DNA of 54,544 nt from the NCBI RefSeq assembly GCF_014495685.1, contig NZ_JACTVI010000055.1:1-54544 (forward strand), written 5' to 3'. This stretch comes from Streptomyces sp. TRM68367 (GTDB lineage Bacteria; Actinomycetota; Actinomycetes; Streptomycetales; Streptomycetaceae). The stretch's first letter is position 1, and the number at the start of each line of letters is the position of its first letter. Positions 24,639 to 32,950 of the stretch are shown here, in pieces. A program made the position numbers and the translations under genes. Under the pieces are notes generated by a model, which ran no database searches, had not been told where the DNA came from, and worked only from the letters and a program-made list of their open reading frames with translations.

Positions 24639-25444
24639 GACTTCTTGGCCTTTGCGGTCCGAGCGGCGACCCATACGGCGACGGCGATCAGCCCGCCGAG
24701 CCCGAAGACCCAGCCGAACAGACCCTCACTGACCGGCCCGAGGCCGCCCAGCGCGAGACCGCCGGGGCTCACCGTCTCGTCACCGTTGACCGCGTTCAGG
24801 TACGCGATGATGTCCTTCTTGTTCTTCTCCGTCAGCGTCGTGTCGGGGAAGGACGGCATGTTCTGCGGGCCGGTCTGCATGGCCTCGTAGATGTGCTTCG
24901 GGGCGACGCCCCCGAGGGCCGGCGCGTACTTGCCGTGCGTCAGCGCACCACCCTGACCGGTGAAGTTGTGGCACTGCGCGCAGTTGGTGCGGAACAGCTC
25001 GCCGCCCTTGGCGATGTCCGCGCCCTCCGGGCTGTACTTGTCCTCCGTCGGGATGGCCGGGCCGGCGCCGAGCGAGGCGATGTAGGCCGCGAGCTGGTCG
25101 ATCTGGGGCTGCGAGTAGATCGGCCTCTTTTGCGGGATCTGAGCGCCCGGCTGCTGGGCGGGCATACGGCCGGTGCCCACCTGGAAGTCGACGGCCGCGG
25201 CGCCCACGCCCACCAGGCTCGGACCGTCGGAGCTGCCCTGACCGCCGGTGCCGTGGCAGCTGGCACAGCCTACGGCGTAGAGCTTCTGGCCCTGTTCGAT
25301 GGCGAGGGACTGGGCTGTTTCATCGGCCTTCGCCTTGTCCGTGGGTGCGACAAAGACGTACAGCCCCCCGGTGCATGCCAGCGCGAGGAGTAGGACGACG
25401 ACTGCCGCCAATGGGTGGCGTCGTCGTGCGGAGAGCTTTTTCAC
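24635..25444 (-). CDS. qcrC: cytochrome bc1 complex diheme cytochrome c subunit
   Basis: The 269-residue protein has an N-terminal signal-anchor (AAVVVLLLALACTGGLYVFV), two c-type heme sites (CASCH and CAQCH) and a C-terminal transmembrane helix (LFGWVFGLGGLIAVAVWVA). It passes electrons from the Rieske centre directly to the CuA centre of cytochrome oxidase, since actinobacteria lack soluble cytochrome c. The start is the GTG at 25444. It overlaps qcrA by four bases and lies 74 bases after ctaE in the same operon. Confidence 0.97.
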   Translation of the reverse strand: MKKLSARRRHPLAAVVVLLLALACTGGLYVFVAPTDKAKADETAQSLAIEQGQKLYAVGCASCHGTGGQGSSDGPSLVGVGAAAVDFQVGTGRMPAQQPGAQIPQKRPIYSQPQIDQLAAYIASLGAGPAIPTEDKYSPEGADIAKGGELFRTNCAQCHNFTGQGGALTHGKYAPALGGVAPKHIYEAMQTGPQNMPSFPDTTLTEKNKKDIIAYLNAVNGDETVSPGGLALGGLGPVSEGLFGWVFGLGGLIAVAVWVAARTAKAKKS

Positions 25445-25518
25445 GGATTACCCCGGTGTCAGGATCTTCTGCGTCGATGCTTCTGTTGGTGCGCTTCTCG
25501 GAGCGCGTCGGGCCCGGG

Positions 25519-26130
25519 CTACTTGATCATGTAGATCGTGGCGAAGAGGCCGATCCAGACGACATCGACGAAGTGCCAGTAGTAGGACACGACGATGGCT
25601 GCCGTCGCCTGCTCGTGGGTGAACCTCCGGGCCGCGTAGGTACGGCCGAGGACGAACAGGAAGGCGATGAGGCCGCCCGTCACGTGCATGCCGTGGAAGC
25701 CGGTCGTCAGGTAGAAGACCGAGCCGTACGGGTCGGAGGAGAGCGAGAGGCCCTCGTGCTTCACCAGCTCCGTGTACTCGAAGACCTGTCCGCCGATGAA
25801 GATCGCACCCATGATGAAGGTGACGATGAACCAGCCCCGGAGCTTCTTCACGTCACCGCGCTCGGCGGCGAACACGCCGAGCTGGCAGGTGAGGGAGGAG
25901 AGCACCAGGATCGTGGTGTTGGCCGCCGAGAACGGGAAGTTCAGGCTGGAGGCCATTTCCTTCCAGTGGTCGGCACCCGTCACCGACCGCAGGGTGAAGT
26001 ACATCGCGAAGAGGGCCGCGAAGAACATCAGCTCGGAACTCAACCAGATGATGGTTCCGACACTGGTGAGGTTCGGCCGGTTGACCGACGGGTGCGCGTG
26101 CCCGGAATCTACTGTCGTTGCTGTCGCCAC
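25519..26130 (-). CDS. ctaE: cytochrome c oxidase subunit III
   Basis: The 203-residue polytopic subunit of the aa3 oxidase has five predicted helices, the usual count for actinobacterial CtaE. Typical segments are WLSSELMFFAALFAMYFTLR, FHGMHVTGGLIAFLFVL and YYWHFVDVVWIGLFATIY. It heads the ctaE-qcrC-qcrA-qcrB operon. The start is a GTG at 26130 that lacks a ribosome site. A CATAAT box ends 6 bases before it, inside an inverted repeat (26132-26146), so the transcript is probably leaderless and may be controlled at this site. Confidence 0.96.
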   Translation of the reverse strand: MATATTVDSGHAHPSVNRPNLTSVGTIIWLSSELMFFAALFAMYFTLRSVTGADHWKEMASSLNFPFSAANTTILVLSSLTCQLGVFAAERGDVKKLRGWFIVTFIMGAIFIGGQVFEYTELVKHEGLSLSSDPYGSVFYLTTGFHGMHVTGGLIAFLFVLGRTYAARRFTHEQATAAIVVSYYWHFVDVVWIGLFATIYMIK

Positions 26131-26131
26131 G

Positions 26132-26146
26132 CCGACATTATGTCGG
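26132..26146 (-). promoter_or_regulatory. ctaE -10 box embedded in a palindrome
   Basis: CCGACA and TGTCGG form a 6+3+6 inverted repeat. On the minus strand the centre reads CATAAT (26137-26142), six bases before the ctaE GTG, so this may be both a -10 element and an operator at the start site of the respiratory operon. Confidence 0.5.
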
Positions 26147-26283
26147 TCGCTTATCCCGCCCTCACTCCCGGGGGTGCCGTTCGGAGTGTCTTGGCTGTTC
26201 GTACCGGTGTTGACGGGGTGTGCGAGGGGGTAGCATCCGCGGCATCGGTCCTGTCCGTACGACGCTGACGTCTCGGAGGAACT

Positions 26284-26685
26284 ATGCAGCCGACCGCCAC
26301 GGTGCTGGTCTACAGCAGCAACTCCAACACCCGCGAACAGGTGCGGCTGGCCACGGGGCGGCGGCCGGCGCCGGATGTGCCTGTGGTGGAGTTCGTGGAG
26401 TGTGCGACTCCGGGGGCTGTTGTCAAGGAGCTGGAGAAGGGCGGGATCGACGTCTGTGTGCTGGACGGGGAGGCCGTGCCGATGGGGGGCATGGGGGTGT
26501 GCCGGCAGATCAAGGACGAGATCTTCGAGTGTCCGCCGGTGCTGCTGTTGATCGGGCGGCCACAGGATGCGTGGCTGGCCACGTGGAGCCGGGCTGAGGC
26601 GGCGGTGACGTTGCCGGTGGAGCCGGTGGAGTTTGCGGCGGCGTTGGCTTCTCTGTTGCGGTCGAAGAGGTTGCAGAGCGCCTAG
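26284..26685 (+). CDS. degenerate stand-alone receiver-like protein
   Basis: The 133-residue protein has the size and strand pattern of a response-regulator receiver and no output domain. Asp61 (CVLDGEAVPMGGMG) sits at the phosphoacceptor position. The acidic pair at the end of the first strand is replaced by Ser/Asn (VYSSNSN), and the invariant Lys before the late Pro is absent (VTLPVEP), so normal phosphotransfer is doubtful. The ATG at 26284 has an ideal GGAGGAACT leader. It diverges from ctaE and converges on the L,D-transpeptidase gene with one base between stops. Confidence 0.82.
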   Translation: MQPTATVLVYSSNSNTREQVRLATGRRPAPDVPVVEFVECATPGAVVKELEKGGIDVCVLDGEAVPMGGMGVCRQIKDEIFECPPVLLLIGRPQDAWLATWSRAEAAVTLPVEPVEFAAALASLLRSKRLQSA

Positions 26686-26686
26686 C

Positions 26687-27937
26687 TCAGATGCTCTGCG
26701 GCCTCAGCCTGGCCCGCTCCTCAGGGCCCGGGCCCGCTGGGTCGCCGGCTATCAGGGCGCTGCCCTTGCGCCAGCTTTTCCAGGTGAGGTTCCAGTCGCC
26801 GAAGCCGTTGCCGAAGGGGGCCATCGTGTCGCCGCCCGAGTTGACGACCTCGACGATGTCTCCCTGGCTGATGTTGTCGTAGAACCACTTGGCGTTGTCG
26901 GTGCTCATGCCGGTGCAGCCGTGGCTGACGTTGGCGTACCCCTGGGAACCCGTGGACCAGGGGGCGGCGTGGACGTACTCGCCGCTGTTGGTGACCCTGA
27001 CGGAGTGGTGGACGATCAGGTCGTAGAAGTCCGAGGCTCCGATGCTGGCGCTGGTCATGCGGACGGTGCCCTCCTTGGCCAGGACGACCTTGACACCGTT
27101 GCGGGTGGCGTAGCCGGGCTTGCCCGTGGTGACCGGGATCTGCTTGACGACCTCGCCGTTCCTGGTGACGGTCATCTGGTGCGCGGCGGCGTCCGTGACG
27201 GCTATGACCTGGTCCCCCGTGGTGATCGTGAGCGGCTTGGCCCTGCCGCCCCAGAGGCGGTCGCTGATCTTGATGCCGTCCAGGTTGCTGCGGACCTGCA
27301 CGGTGGCGTGGGTGGGCCAGTACTCCTTGGGGCGGTAGTGGAGCTCCTTGGCGTCCACCCAGTGCCAGGCGCCGTCCACGGCGGGCATGGAGTCGACCTT
27401 CAGGGCCTTCTCGACGACGGCACGCTGTGCGGGGTCCTTGACGGGCTGGTTCAGCTTTGCGGTGATCGGCTGGCCGACGCCGTACCGGCCCGCCTTGGGG
27501 CCGAACTTCACGGTCAGGCGCTTCTTGGTGCTGGGCCTGCCGGTGTCGAAGGTGAGGACCTTGCGGCCGGGCGCCCCGTGCTCGCCCTCGGTGCTCACGC
27601 GGACCGTGTAGCGGGCGTTGGCGGCGAGCGGCGAGGTGCTGTGCCAGCGGGCGCCGTCGGCCGACAGTTCGCCCGCGAGGTAGCGGCCTGTGGCGTCCAC
27701 GGCCGTGACGTCCGTGATGCGGCCGTCGGAGCCCTCGGCGACGACCTCCAGAGGCTTGTCCGGGTCGGCCTTCTTGCCGGCGCCGGAGGGGCCGCTGAAG
27801 GATATCTGGTCGGCCGCGTCGTAGGGGCGGGCGGTCAGCGGGTTGCCGTCCGAGCCGCAGGCGGTGACGCCCGCGCAGAGGGCGATCACCAGCAGCGTGC
27901 AGCTGACGACGGTGCGGGGGCGGGGTCTCTGGCTCAT
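26687..27937 (-). CDS. lipoprotein L,D-transpeptidase with Ig-like domains
   Basis: The 416-residue exported lipoprotein has lipobox TACG with Cys27. Ig-like beta domains span roughly residues 60-240. A YkuD catalytic domain starts near ITTGDQVIAVTDAAAHQM and ends with the SHGCTGMS active site (Cys nucleophile), preceded by AAPWSTGSQGYANV. It should form 3-3 peptidoglycan crosslinks or attach proteins. I chose the ATG at 27937; a TACGTT box ends six bases before it and there is no ribosome site. A 22-base imperfect palindrome lies 40 bases upstream. Confidence 0.92.
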   Translation of the reverse strand: MSQRPRPRTVVSCTLLVIALCAGVTACGSDGNPLTARPYDAADQISFSGPSGAGKKADPDKPLEVVAEGSDGRITDVTAVDATGRYLAGELSADGARWHSTSPLAANARYTVRVSTEGEHGAPGRKVLTFDTGRPSTKKRLTVKFGPKAGRYGVGQPITAKLNQPVKDPAQRAVVEKALKVDSMPAVDGAWHWVDAKELHYRPKEYWPTHATVQVRSNLDGIKISDRLWGGRAKPLTITTGDQVIAVTDAAAHQMTVTRNGEVVKQIPVTTGKPGYATRNGVKVVLAKEGTVRMTSASIGASDFYDLIVHHSVRVTNSGEYVHAAPWSTGSQGYANVSHGCTGMSTDNAKWFYDNISQGDIVEVVNSGGDTMAPFGNGFGDWNLTWKSWRKGSALIAGDPAGPGPEERARLRPQSI

Positions 27938-27976
27938 GGATTCAACGTAGGAAGCCATGTCAACCACGGCACGCCG

Positions 27977-27998
27977 GGTGACTCGTACGAGTGACCCG
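27977..27998. promoter_or_regulatory. 22-bp near-palindrome upstream of the L,D-transpeptidase
   Basis: A perfect 12-base core ACTCGTACGAGT is extended by GGGT and ACCC arms with one mismatched position on each side. It lies 40-61 bases upstream of the ATG at 27937, overlapping where the promoter should be. It looks like a dimeric-regulator site. Confidence 0.5.
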
Positions 27999-28019
27999 TA
28001 TTGCGGCAAAAGCAGGAGC

Positions 28020-28046
28020 CCGGACGCTCCTGACGGAGTGTCCGGG
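28020..28046 (-). terminator. terminator of the ctaCDF operon
   Basis: CCGGACGCTCC and GGAGTGTCCGG form an 11-bp stem (one G-T wobble) with a four-base TGAC loop, 23 bases beyond the ctaF stop. On the minus strand it is followed at some distance by CTTTTG. Confidence 0.75.
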
Positions 28047-28068
28047 CCCCGGAAGAGCGGCTCACCTG

Positions 28069-28467
28069 TTACTGCGTGCGGTTCTCACCGCGGTAGTACT
28101 CGAAGACCCAGCCCCAGAGGCCGACCAGGATCAGCGGCGCCGAGAAGTACAGCAGCCACCAGCCGATCGCGACGGCCAGGAAGGCGAGTGCTCCACCGAT
28201 GCCGAGGGCCAGCGGCTGCCAGCTGTGCGGGCTGAAGAACCCGACCTCGCCGGCGTCGTCCGCGACGTCCGCCTCCCTGTTGTCCTGTGCGCCGACGTCG
28301 ACCCGCTTGGCCGTGAAGCCGAGGTAGAAGCCGACCATGATGCACAGGCCGAAGGCCAGGAAGAGGGCCGTGGTGCCGGCCGGCTCCTTCGACCAGACGC
28401 CATAGACGACAGCCATGGCGAGGACGAAGACGCTCAGCCACATGAACATCTTGCCCTGGATCTTCAC
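28069..28467 (-). CDS. ctaF: cytochrome c oxidase subunit IV (actinobacterial type)
   Basis: The 132-residue protein has four predicted transmembrane helices, two near the N-terminus (MFMWLSVFVLAMAVVYGVW and TTALFLAFGLCIMVGFYLGF) and two after a charged loop. It ends in EYYRGENRTQ. This is the small accessory subunit of the actinobacterial aa3 oxidase. Its GTG at 28467 overlaps the ctaD stop by four bases, so the two are translationally coupled. It is the last gene of ctaC-ctaD-ctaF and is followed by a terminator. Confidence 0.95.
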   Translation of the reverse strand: MKIQGKMFMWLSVFVLAMAVVYGVWSKEPAGTTALFLAFGLCIMVGFYLGFTAKRVDVGAQDNREADVADDAGEVGFFSPHSWQPLALGIGGALAFLAVAIGWWLLYFSAPLILVGLWGWVFEYYRGENRTQ

Positions 28468-30200
28468 TTGCCGGCCTCCTTGCCCCCAGCGAGGGCCTTC
28501 TCGCCGTGCCCGACGTTCTCAAGCTCGTCGAGTGCGGCGATCTCGGGGTGGTGCAGGTCGAACGCCGGGGATTCACTGCGGATCCGCGGCAGGGTGAGGA
28601 AGTTGTGCCGCGGCGGCGGGCAGGAGGTCGCCCACTCCAGCGAACGGCCGTAGCCCCACGGGTCGTCGACCTCGATCTTCTTGCCGTACTTGGCGGTCTT
28701 CCACACGTTGTAGAAGAACGGCAGGATCGACATGCCGAGCAGGAACGAGCTGATCGTCGAGATCGTGTTCAGGGCGGTGAAGCCGTCGGCCGCCAGGTAG
28801 TCGGCGTACCGGCGCGGCATGCCCTCGGCGCCCAGCCAGTGCTGGACCAGGAACGTGCCGTGGAAGCCGATGAAAAGCGTCCAGAAGGTGATCTTGCCGA
28901 GCCGCTCGTCGAGCATCTTGCCGGTGAACTTCGGCCACCAGAAGTGGAAGCCGGAGAACATCGCGAAGACGACGGTGCCGAAGACCACGTAGTGGAAGTG
29001 CGCCACCACGAAGTACGAGTCGGAGACGTGGAAGTCCATCGGCGGCGAGGCCAGGATGACACCGGTCAGACCACCGAACGTGAAGGTGATCAGGAAGCCG
29101 GTCGCCCAGAGCATCGGCGTCTCGAAGGAGAGCGAGCCCTTCCACATCGTTCCGATCCAGTTGAAGAACTTCACGCCCGTTGGTACAGCGATGAGGAACG
29201 TCATGAAGGAGAAGAAGGGAAGCAGCACGCCACCGGTGACGTACATGTGGTGCGCCCACACCGTCACGGACAGACCGGCGATGGCGATCGTCGCGCCGAT
29301 GAGGCCCATGTAGCCGAACATCGGCTTGCGGCTGAAGACCGGGATGACCTCGGAGATGATGCCGAAGAACGGCAACGCGATGATGTACACCTCTGGATGG
29401 CCGAAGAACCAGAAGAGGTGTTGCCATAGCAAGGCGCCGCCGTTGGCCGCGTCGAAGACGTGCGCACCGAACTTGCGGTCCGCCTCCAGCGCGAAGAGCG
29501 CCGCCGCCAGGACGGGGAAGGCCAGCAGGACCAGCACGGCGGTCAGCAGCACGTTCCAGCAGAAGATCGGCATGCGGAACATGGTCATGCCCGGGGCGCG
29601 CATGCAGATGATGGTGGTGATGAAGTTGACCGAGCCGAGGATGGTGCCGAAGCCGGAGAAGGCCAGGCCCATGATCCACATGTCGGCGCCGAGGCCCGGC
29701 GAGCGGACCGCGTCCGACAGCGGGCTGTAGGCGAACCAGCCGAAGTCGGCCGCGCCCTGCGGGGTGAGGAAGCCACCGACCGCGATCAGCGAGCCGAAGA
29801 GGTAGAGCCAGTAGGCGAGCATGTTCAGCCGCGGGAACGCCACGTCGGGCGCGCCGATCTGCAGCGGCATGATCCAGTTCGTGAAACCGGCGAACAGCGG
29901 CGTCGCGAACATCAGCAGCATGATCGTGCCGTGCATCGTGAACGCCTGGTTGAACTGCTCGTTCGACATGATCTGCAGGCCCGGGCGGGCCAGCTCGGCG
30001 CGCATGAGCAGTGCCATGACGCCGCCGATCACGAAGAACGCGAAGGACGTGACCAGATACAGCGTTCCGATGGTCTTGTGGTCGGTGGTGGTGAGCCACT
30101 TGACCACGACATTGCCGGGCTGCTTGCGCCGTACCGGCAGCTCGTCGGCGTAACTGCCTTCAGCTGCCGAGGCACCCTGGGGTTCGTTGAGGATGCTCAC
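28464..30200 (-). CDS. ctaD: cytochrome c oxidase subunit I
   Basis: The 578-residue catalytic subunit of the aa3 oxidase has twelve predicted helices. Ligand motifs are TMHGTIMLLMF (low-spin heme a His), WFFGHPEVYIIALP (CuB His and the His-Tyr crosslink), WAHHMYVTG (CuB His pair) and VVAHFHYVVFG (heme a3 and heme a His). The start is a GTG at 30200 overlapping the ctaC stop by four bases (GTGA). The product reduces oxygen to water and pumps protons, coupled to the QcrCAB complex. Confidence 0.98.
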   Translation of the reverse strand: MSILNEPQGASAAEGSYADELPVRRKQPGNVVVKWLTTTDHKTIGTLYLVTSFAFFVIGGVMALLMRAELARPGLQIMSNEQFNQAFTMHGTIMLLMFATPLFAGFTNWIMPLQIGAPDVAFPRLNMLAYWLYLFGSLIAVGGFLTPQGAADFGWFAYSPLSDAVRSPGLGADMWIMGLAFSGFGTILGSVNFITTIICMRAPGMTMFRMPIFCWNVLLTAVLVLLAFPVLAAALFALEADRKFGAHVFDAANGGALLWQHLFWFFGHPEVYIIALPFFGIISEVIPVFSRKPMFGYMGLIGATIAIAGLSVTVWAHHMYVTGGVLLPFFSFMTFLIAVPTGVKFFNWIGTMWKGSLSFETPMLWATGFLITFTFGGLTGVILASPPMDFHVSDSYFVVAHFHYVVFGTVVFAMFSGFHFWWPKFTGKMLDERLGKITFWTLFIGFHGTFLVQHWLGAEGMPRRYADYLAADGFTALNTISTISSFLLGMSILPFFYNVWKTAKYGKKIEVDDPWGYGRSLEWATSCPPPRHNFLTLPRIRSESPAFDLHHPEIAALDELENVGHGEKALAGGKEAGK

Positions 30201-31156
30201 AGGTTTGTCGTCTCCCGGTTCTTCTCGGGGCCCGTCTGCGCGATGCCCGAGGGAACGTAACCGGTCTGCCCCTTCTTGGCGAGGTCCTGCAGATGCTGCT
30301 CGTAGCGCTCGGGGGAGACGACCTTCACGTTGAACAGCATCCGGGAATGGTCGACGCCGCACAGCTCGGCGCACTTGCCCATGAAGGTGCCCTCCCTGTT
30401 GGGGGTCACCTGGAAGGTGTTGGTGTGGCCCGGGATGACGTCCATCTTCATCAGGAACGGCACCGTCCAGAAGGAGTGGATGACGTCCCGAGAGGTCAGG
30501 ATGAACCGGACGGTCTTGCCCTTGGGCAGCCACAGGGTCGGACCCGGGTTGCCGGTCTGGGGGTTCCGGGTGGCCGGCGTACCGACGTCGTAGACGCCGC
30601 CGGCGTTCGCCGGGAAGTCCTTCTTGAACCGGTCCGGAATGGCGTCCAGGTTCTTGTCGGTCTTCGCGTTGCCGGTGGAGCCGTCGACGTTCTCGATGTA
30701 GTTGAACGCCCAGCTCCACTGGTAGCCGACGACGTTGACGGTGACGTCCGGCTTCTTCTTCAAGCTGAGCAGCTCGGACTCGTCACGGGCGGTGAAGTAG
30801 AACAGCACCGAGACGATGATGAGCGGGACCACGGTGTACAGGGCCTCGATGGGCATGTTGTACCGGGTCTGCGGGGGGACCTCGACCTTGGTGCGGCTGC
30901 GCCGGTGGAAGAACGCACTCCAGCAGATCAAGCCCCACACCAGCACGCCCACGGCGAGCGCGGCAGCCCATGAGCCCTGCCACAGGGAGAGGATCCGCGG
31001 ACCCTCTTCCGTGGTCGGGGTGGGCATACCCAGGCGGGGGAAGTCCTCCGATGTGCAACCTGTGGCGGTCGCCAGGACCAGGCCCGCGGTCAGTGCCTGC
31101 AGCAGCTTCCGCCGCATCGGGCGCCGCGGCGAGCGGTCGGAGCCGTTGGGACTCAC
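30197..31156 (-). CDS. ctaC: cytochrome c oxidase subunit II (CuA lipoprotein)
   Basis: The 319-residue subunit has a lipoprotein signal (LVLATATGC, Cys34), two transmembrane helices (AALAVGVLVWGLICWSAFF and ALYTVVPLIIVSVLFYF) and an extracellular cupredoxin domain. CuA ligands are DVIHSFW (His) and CAELCGVDHSRM. It takes electrons from QcrC and delivers them to CtaD. The GTG at 31156 has GGAAGG six bases upstream; the longer frame crosses the promoter region. It is first in the operon. Confidence 0.97.
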   Translation of the reverse strand: MSPNGSDRSPRRPMRRKLLQALTAGLVLATATGCTSEDFPRLGMPTPTTEEGPRILSLWQGSWAAALAVGVLVWGLICWSAFFHRRSRTKVEVPPQTRYNMPIEALYTVVPLIIVSVLFYFTARDESELLSLKKKPDVTVNVVGYQWSWAFNYIENVDGSTGNAKTDKNLDAIPDRFKKDFPANAGGVYDVGTPATRNPQTGNPGPTLWLPKGKTVRFILTSRDVIHSFWTVPFLMKMDVIPGHTNTFQVTPNREGTFMGKCAELCGVDHSRMLFNVKVVSPERYEQHLQDLAKKGQTGYVPSGIAQTGPEKNRETTNL

Positions 31157-31243
31157 GTAGCGCCTTCCCGAGAGTCTCGCCCGCGCGGATCGGCTGCGGC
31201 CTGGCCTTCTCGCTGGTCGGTCGCCGCCCTGCGTCGGGCAGGG

Positions 31244-31272
31244 GTTTGGATGTTTATGCGGACCAAACCCTA
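31244..31272 (-). promoter_or_regulatory. candidate ctaC promoter with overlapping inverted repeat
   Basis: On the minus strand a consensus TAGGGT -10 box (31267-31272) overlaps one arm of an inverted repeat, GTTTGG (31244-31249) with CCAAAC (31263-31268), which would straddle the transcription start. No convincing -35 box is seen. The rest of the gap 31157-31452 holds a short family-B-like GCGGTTTCCCGCGCCCC element at about 31403-31425. Confidence 0.4.
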
Positions 31273-31452
31273 GCCGACGCCCTCCGGGGGTTCTCGAGGA
31301 GGGGGTGCCATACGCGCCGCGGGTCACGCCGGGCGCCTAATAGCTCGGGGGTTCGGTGAGTCGGCGACTGCCGGTCTCGTCTGGTCTCGTCGTGGCCGGG
31401 CGCGCGGTTTCCCGCGCCCCTGTAAAGCTGCCGCACGCTTTAACGTGGCTGT

Positions 31453-32832
31453 GTGGGCTACTTCGACGCTGCTTCCAGTGCTCCTCTTCATTCCGTTGCC
31501 CGGCAGGCGTTTCAGGCCTCACTCGATGAGGGGTGGGCCGACCCTGCACGCCTCTATCGGGAGGGGCGGCGGGCTCGGATGTTGCTGGATGCCGCTCGGG
31601 AGACCGTCGCCGAGGCTGTGGGGTGCCGGGCGGACGAGGTGGTGTTCACGTCGTCGGGTACGCGGGCCGTGCACTCGGGTGTCACGGGGGCGTTGGCGGG
31701 GCGTCACCGGATTGGGCGGCACCTGATCGTGTCGGCTGTGGAACATTCGTCCGTGCTCCATGCGGCTGACGCGCACGAGGCCGGCGGCGGGAGCGTCACC
31801 CAGGTCGCGGTGGACCGTGCGGGGGCGGTGACCGCCGAGTCGTACGTCGCCGCCCTTCGGCCCGACACCGCGCTGGCCTGTCTGCAGTCGGCCAATCACG
31901 AGGTGGGGACCGAGCAGCCGGTCGCGGAGTTGGCGGCGGCGTGCCGGGGGGCCGGGGTGCCGTTGCTGGTGGATGCGGCGCAGTCGTTGGGGTGGGGGCG
32001 GGTCGAGGGTGACTGGTCGTTGTTGACGGCCAGTGCGCACAAGTGGGGCGGGCCGGCGGGGGTCGGGCTGCTGGTCGTGCGCAAGGGGGTGCGGTTCGCG
32101 GCTCAAGGGCCGGTGGACGAGCGGGAGTCGGGGCGGGCGGCCGGTTTCGAGAACATTCCGGCGATCGTGGCCGCGGCGGCGTCCCTGCGGGCGGTGCGGG
32201 CCGAGGCGGCCCAGGTGGCGGTGCGGCTGCGGGCGCTGACGGACCGGATCCGGGCGCGGGTGCCGGAGCTGGTGCCGGACGTGGAGGTGGTCGGGGACCC
32301 GGTGCGCCGGCTGCCCGGGATCGTCACTTTCTCGTGTCTCTATGTCGACGGGGAGACATTGCTGCACGCTCTGGACCGGGAGGGTTTCTCCGTCTCGTCC
32401 GGATCGTCCTGCACCAGCAGCACGCTGACGCCGAGCCATGTACTGAAGGCGATGGGCGTGCTCAGCGAGGGCAACGTACGGGTGTCCCTGCCGCCCGGGA
32501 CACCGGCGGAGGACGTCGACCGGTTCCTGGAGGTGCTTCCGGGGGCGGTGGCCGGGGTGCGGGAGCAGTTGGGGGCGCCGGTGCCGACGGAGGTCGTACG
32601 GGAGCAGCAGTCCCTCACCGTGGACGCCGTCGGCAAACGCTGCCCGATCCCGGTGATCGAACTGGCCAAGGTCATCGGCGACGTCCCCGTGGGCGGCACG
32701 ATCCGCGTCCTCGCCGACGACGAGGCGGCCCGCCTGGACATCCCGGCGTGGTGCGAGATGCGGGGCCAGGAGTACGTGGGAGAGGAACCGGCGGACCGAG
32801 GAACGGCGTATTTGATCCGCCGGACGACCTGA
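31453..32832 (+). CDS. cysteine desulfurase-TusA fusion protein
   Basis: The 459-residue protein joins an aminotransferase class V desulfurase (about 1-370) to a TusA/SirA sulfur-carrier domain (about 386-459). PLP residues are VDAAQSLGWG (Asp174) and SAHKWGG (Lys197); the catalytic loop cysteine is Cys320 in SSGSSCTSST, as in IscS/NifS. The TusA domain has Cys397 in KRCPIP, the persulfide-accepting motif. The fusion should move sulfur from cysteine straight to the carrier, for tRNA thiolation, molybdenum cofactor or Fe-S work. The GTG at 31453 is six bases after TAACGT with no ribosome site. Confidence 0.92.
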   Translation: MGYFDAASSAPLHSVARQAFQASLDEGWADPARLYREGRRARMLLDAARETVAEAVGCRADEVVFTSSGTRAVHSGVTGALAGRHRIGRHLIVSAVEHSSVLHAADAHEAGGGSVTQVAVDRAGAVTAESYVAALRPDTALACLQSANHEVGTEQPVAELAAACRGAGVPLLVDAAQSLGWGRVEGDWSLLTASAHKWGGPAGVGLLVVRKGVRFAAQGPVDERESGRAAGFENIPAIVAAAASLRAVRAEAAQVAVRLRALTDRIRARVPELVPDVEVVGDPVRRLPGIVTFSCLYVDGETLLHALDREGFSVSSGSSCTSSTLTPSHVLKAMGVLSEGNVRVSLPPGTPAEDVDRFLEVLPGAVAGVREQLGAPVPTEVVREQQSLTVDAVGKRCPIPVIELAKVIGDVPVGGTIRVLADDEAARLDIPAWCEMRGQEYVGEEPADRGTAYLIRRTT

Positions 32833-32837
32833 CCTAC

Positions 32838-32913
32838 CCAGGGGCGCGGGGCTGTGTCGATGTGCGGCTCCGCCGCGTGGGCGCGACCAGCCCACGCGGC
32901 CCGCACACGACAA
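32838..32913. repeat. dispersed repeat family B, copy 2
   Basis: This copy reads AGGGGCGCGGGGCTGTGTCG, then a TGTGCGGCTCCGCCGCG-type stem and GGGCGCGACCAGCCCACGCG. It lies between the convergent desulfurase-TusA and carbohydrate-kinase genes, and its stems could terminate both transcripts. Orientation is opposite to copies at 9644 and 52063. Confidence 0.88.
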
Positions 32914-32950
32914 CGCTCCTGCCCAGGCAGACGAGTAGTCGCGCAGCCCC

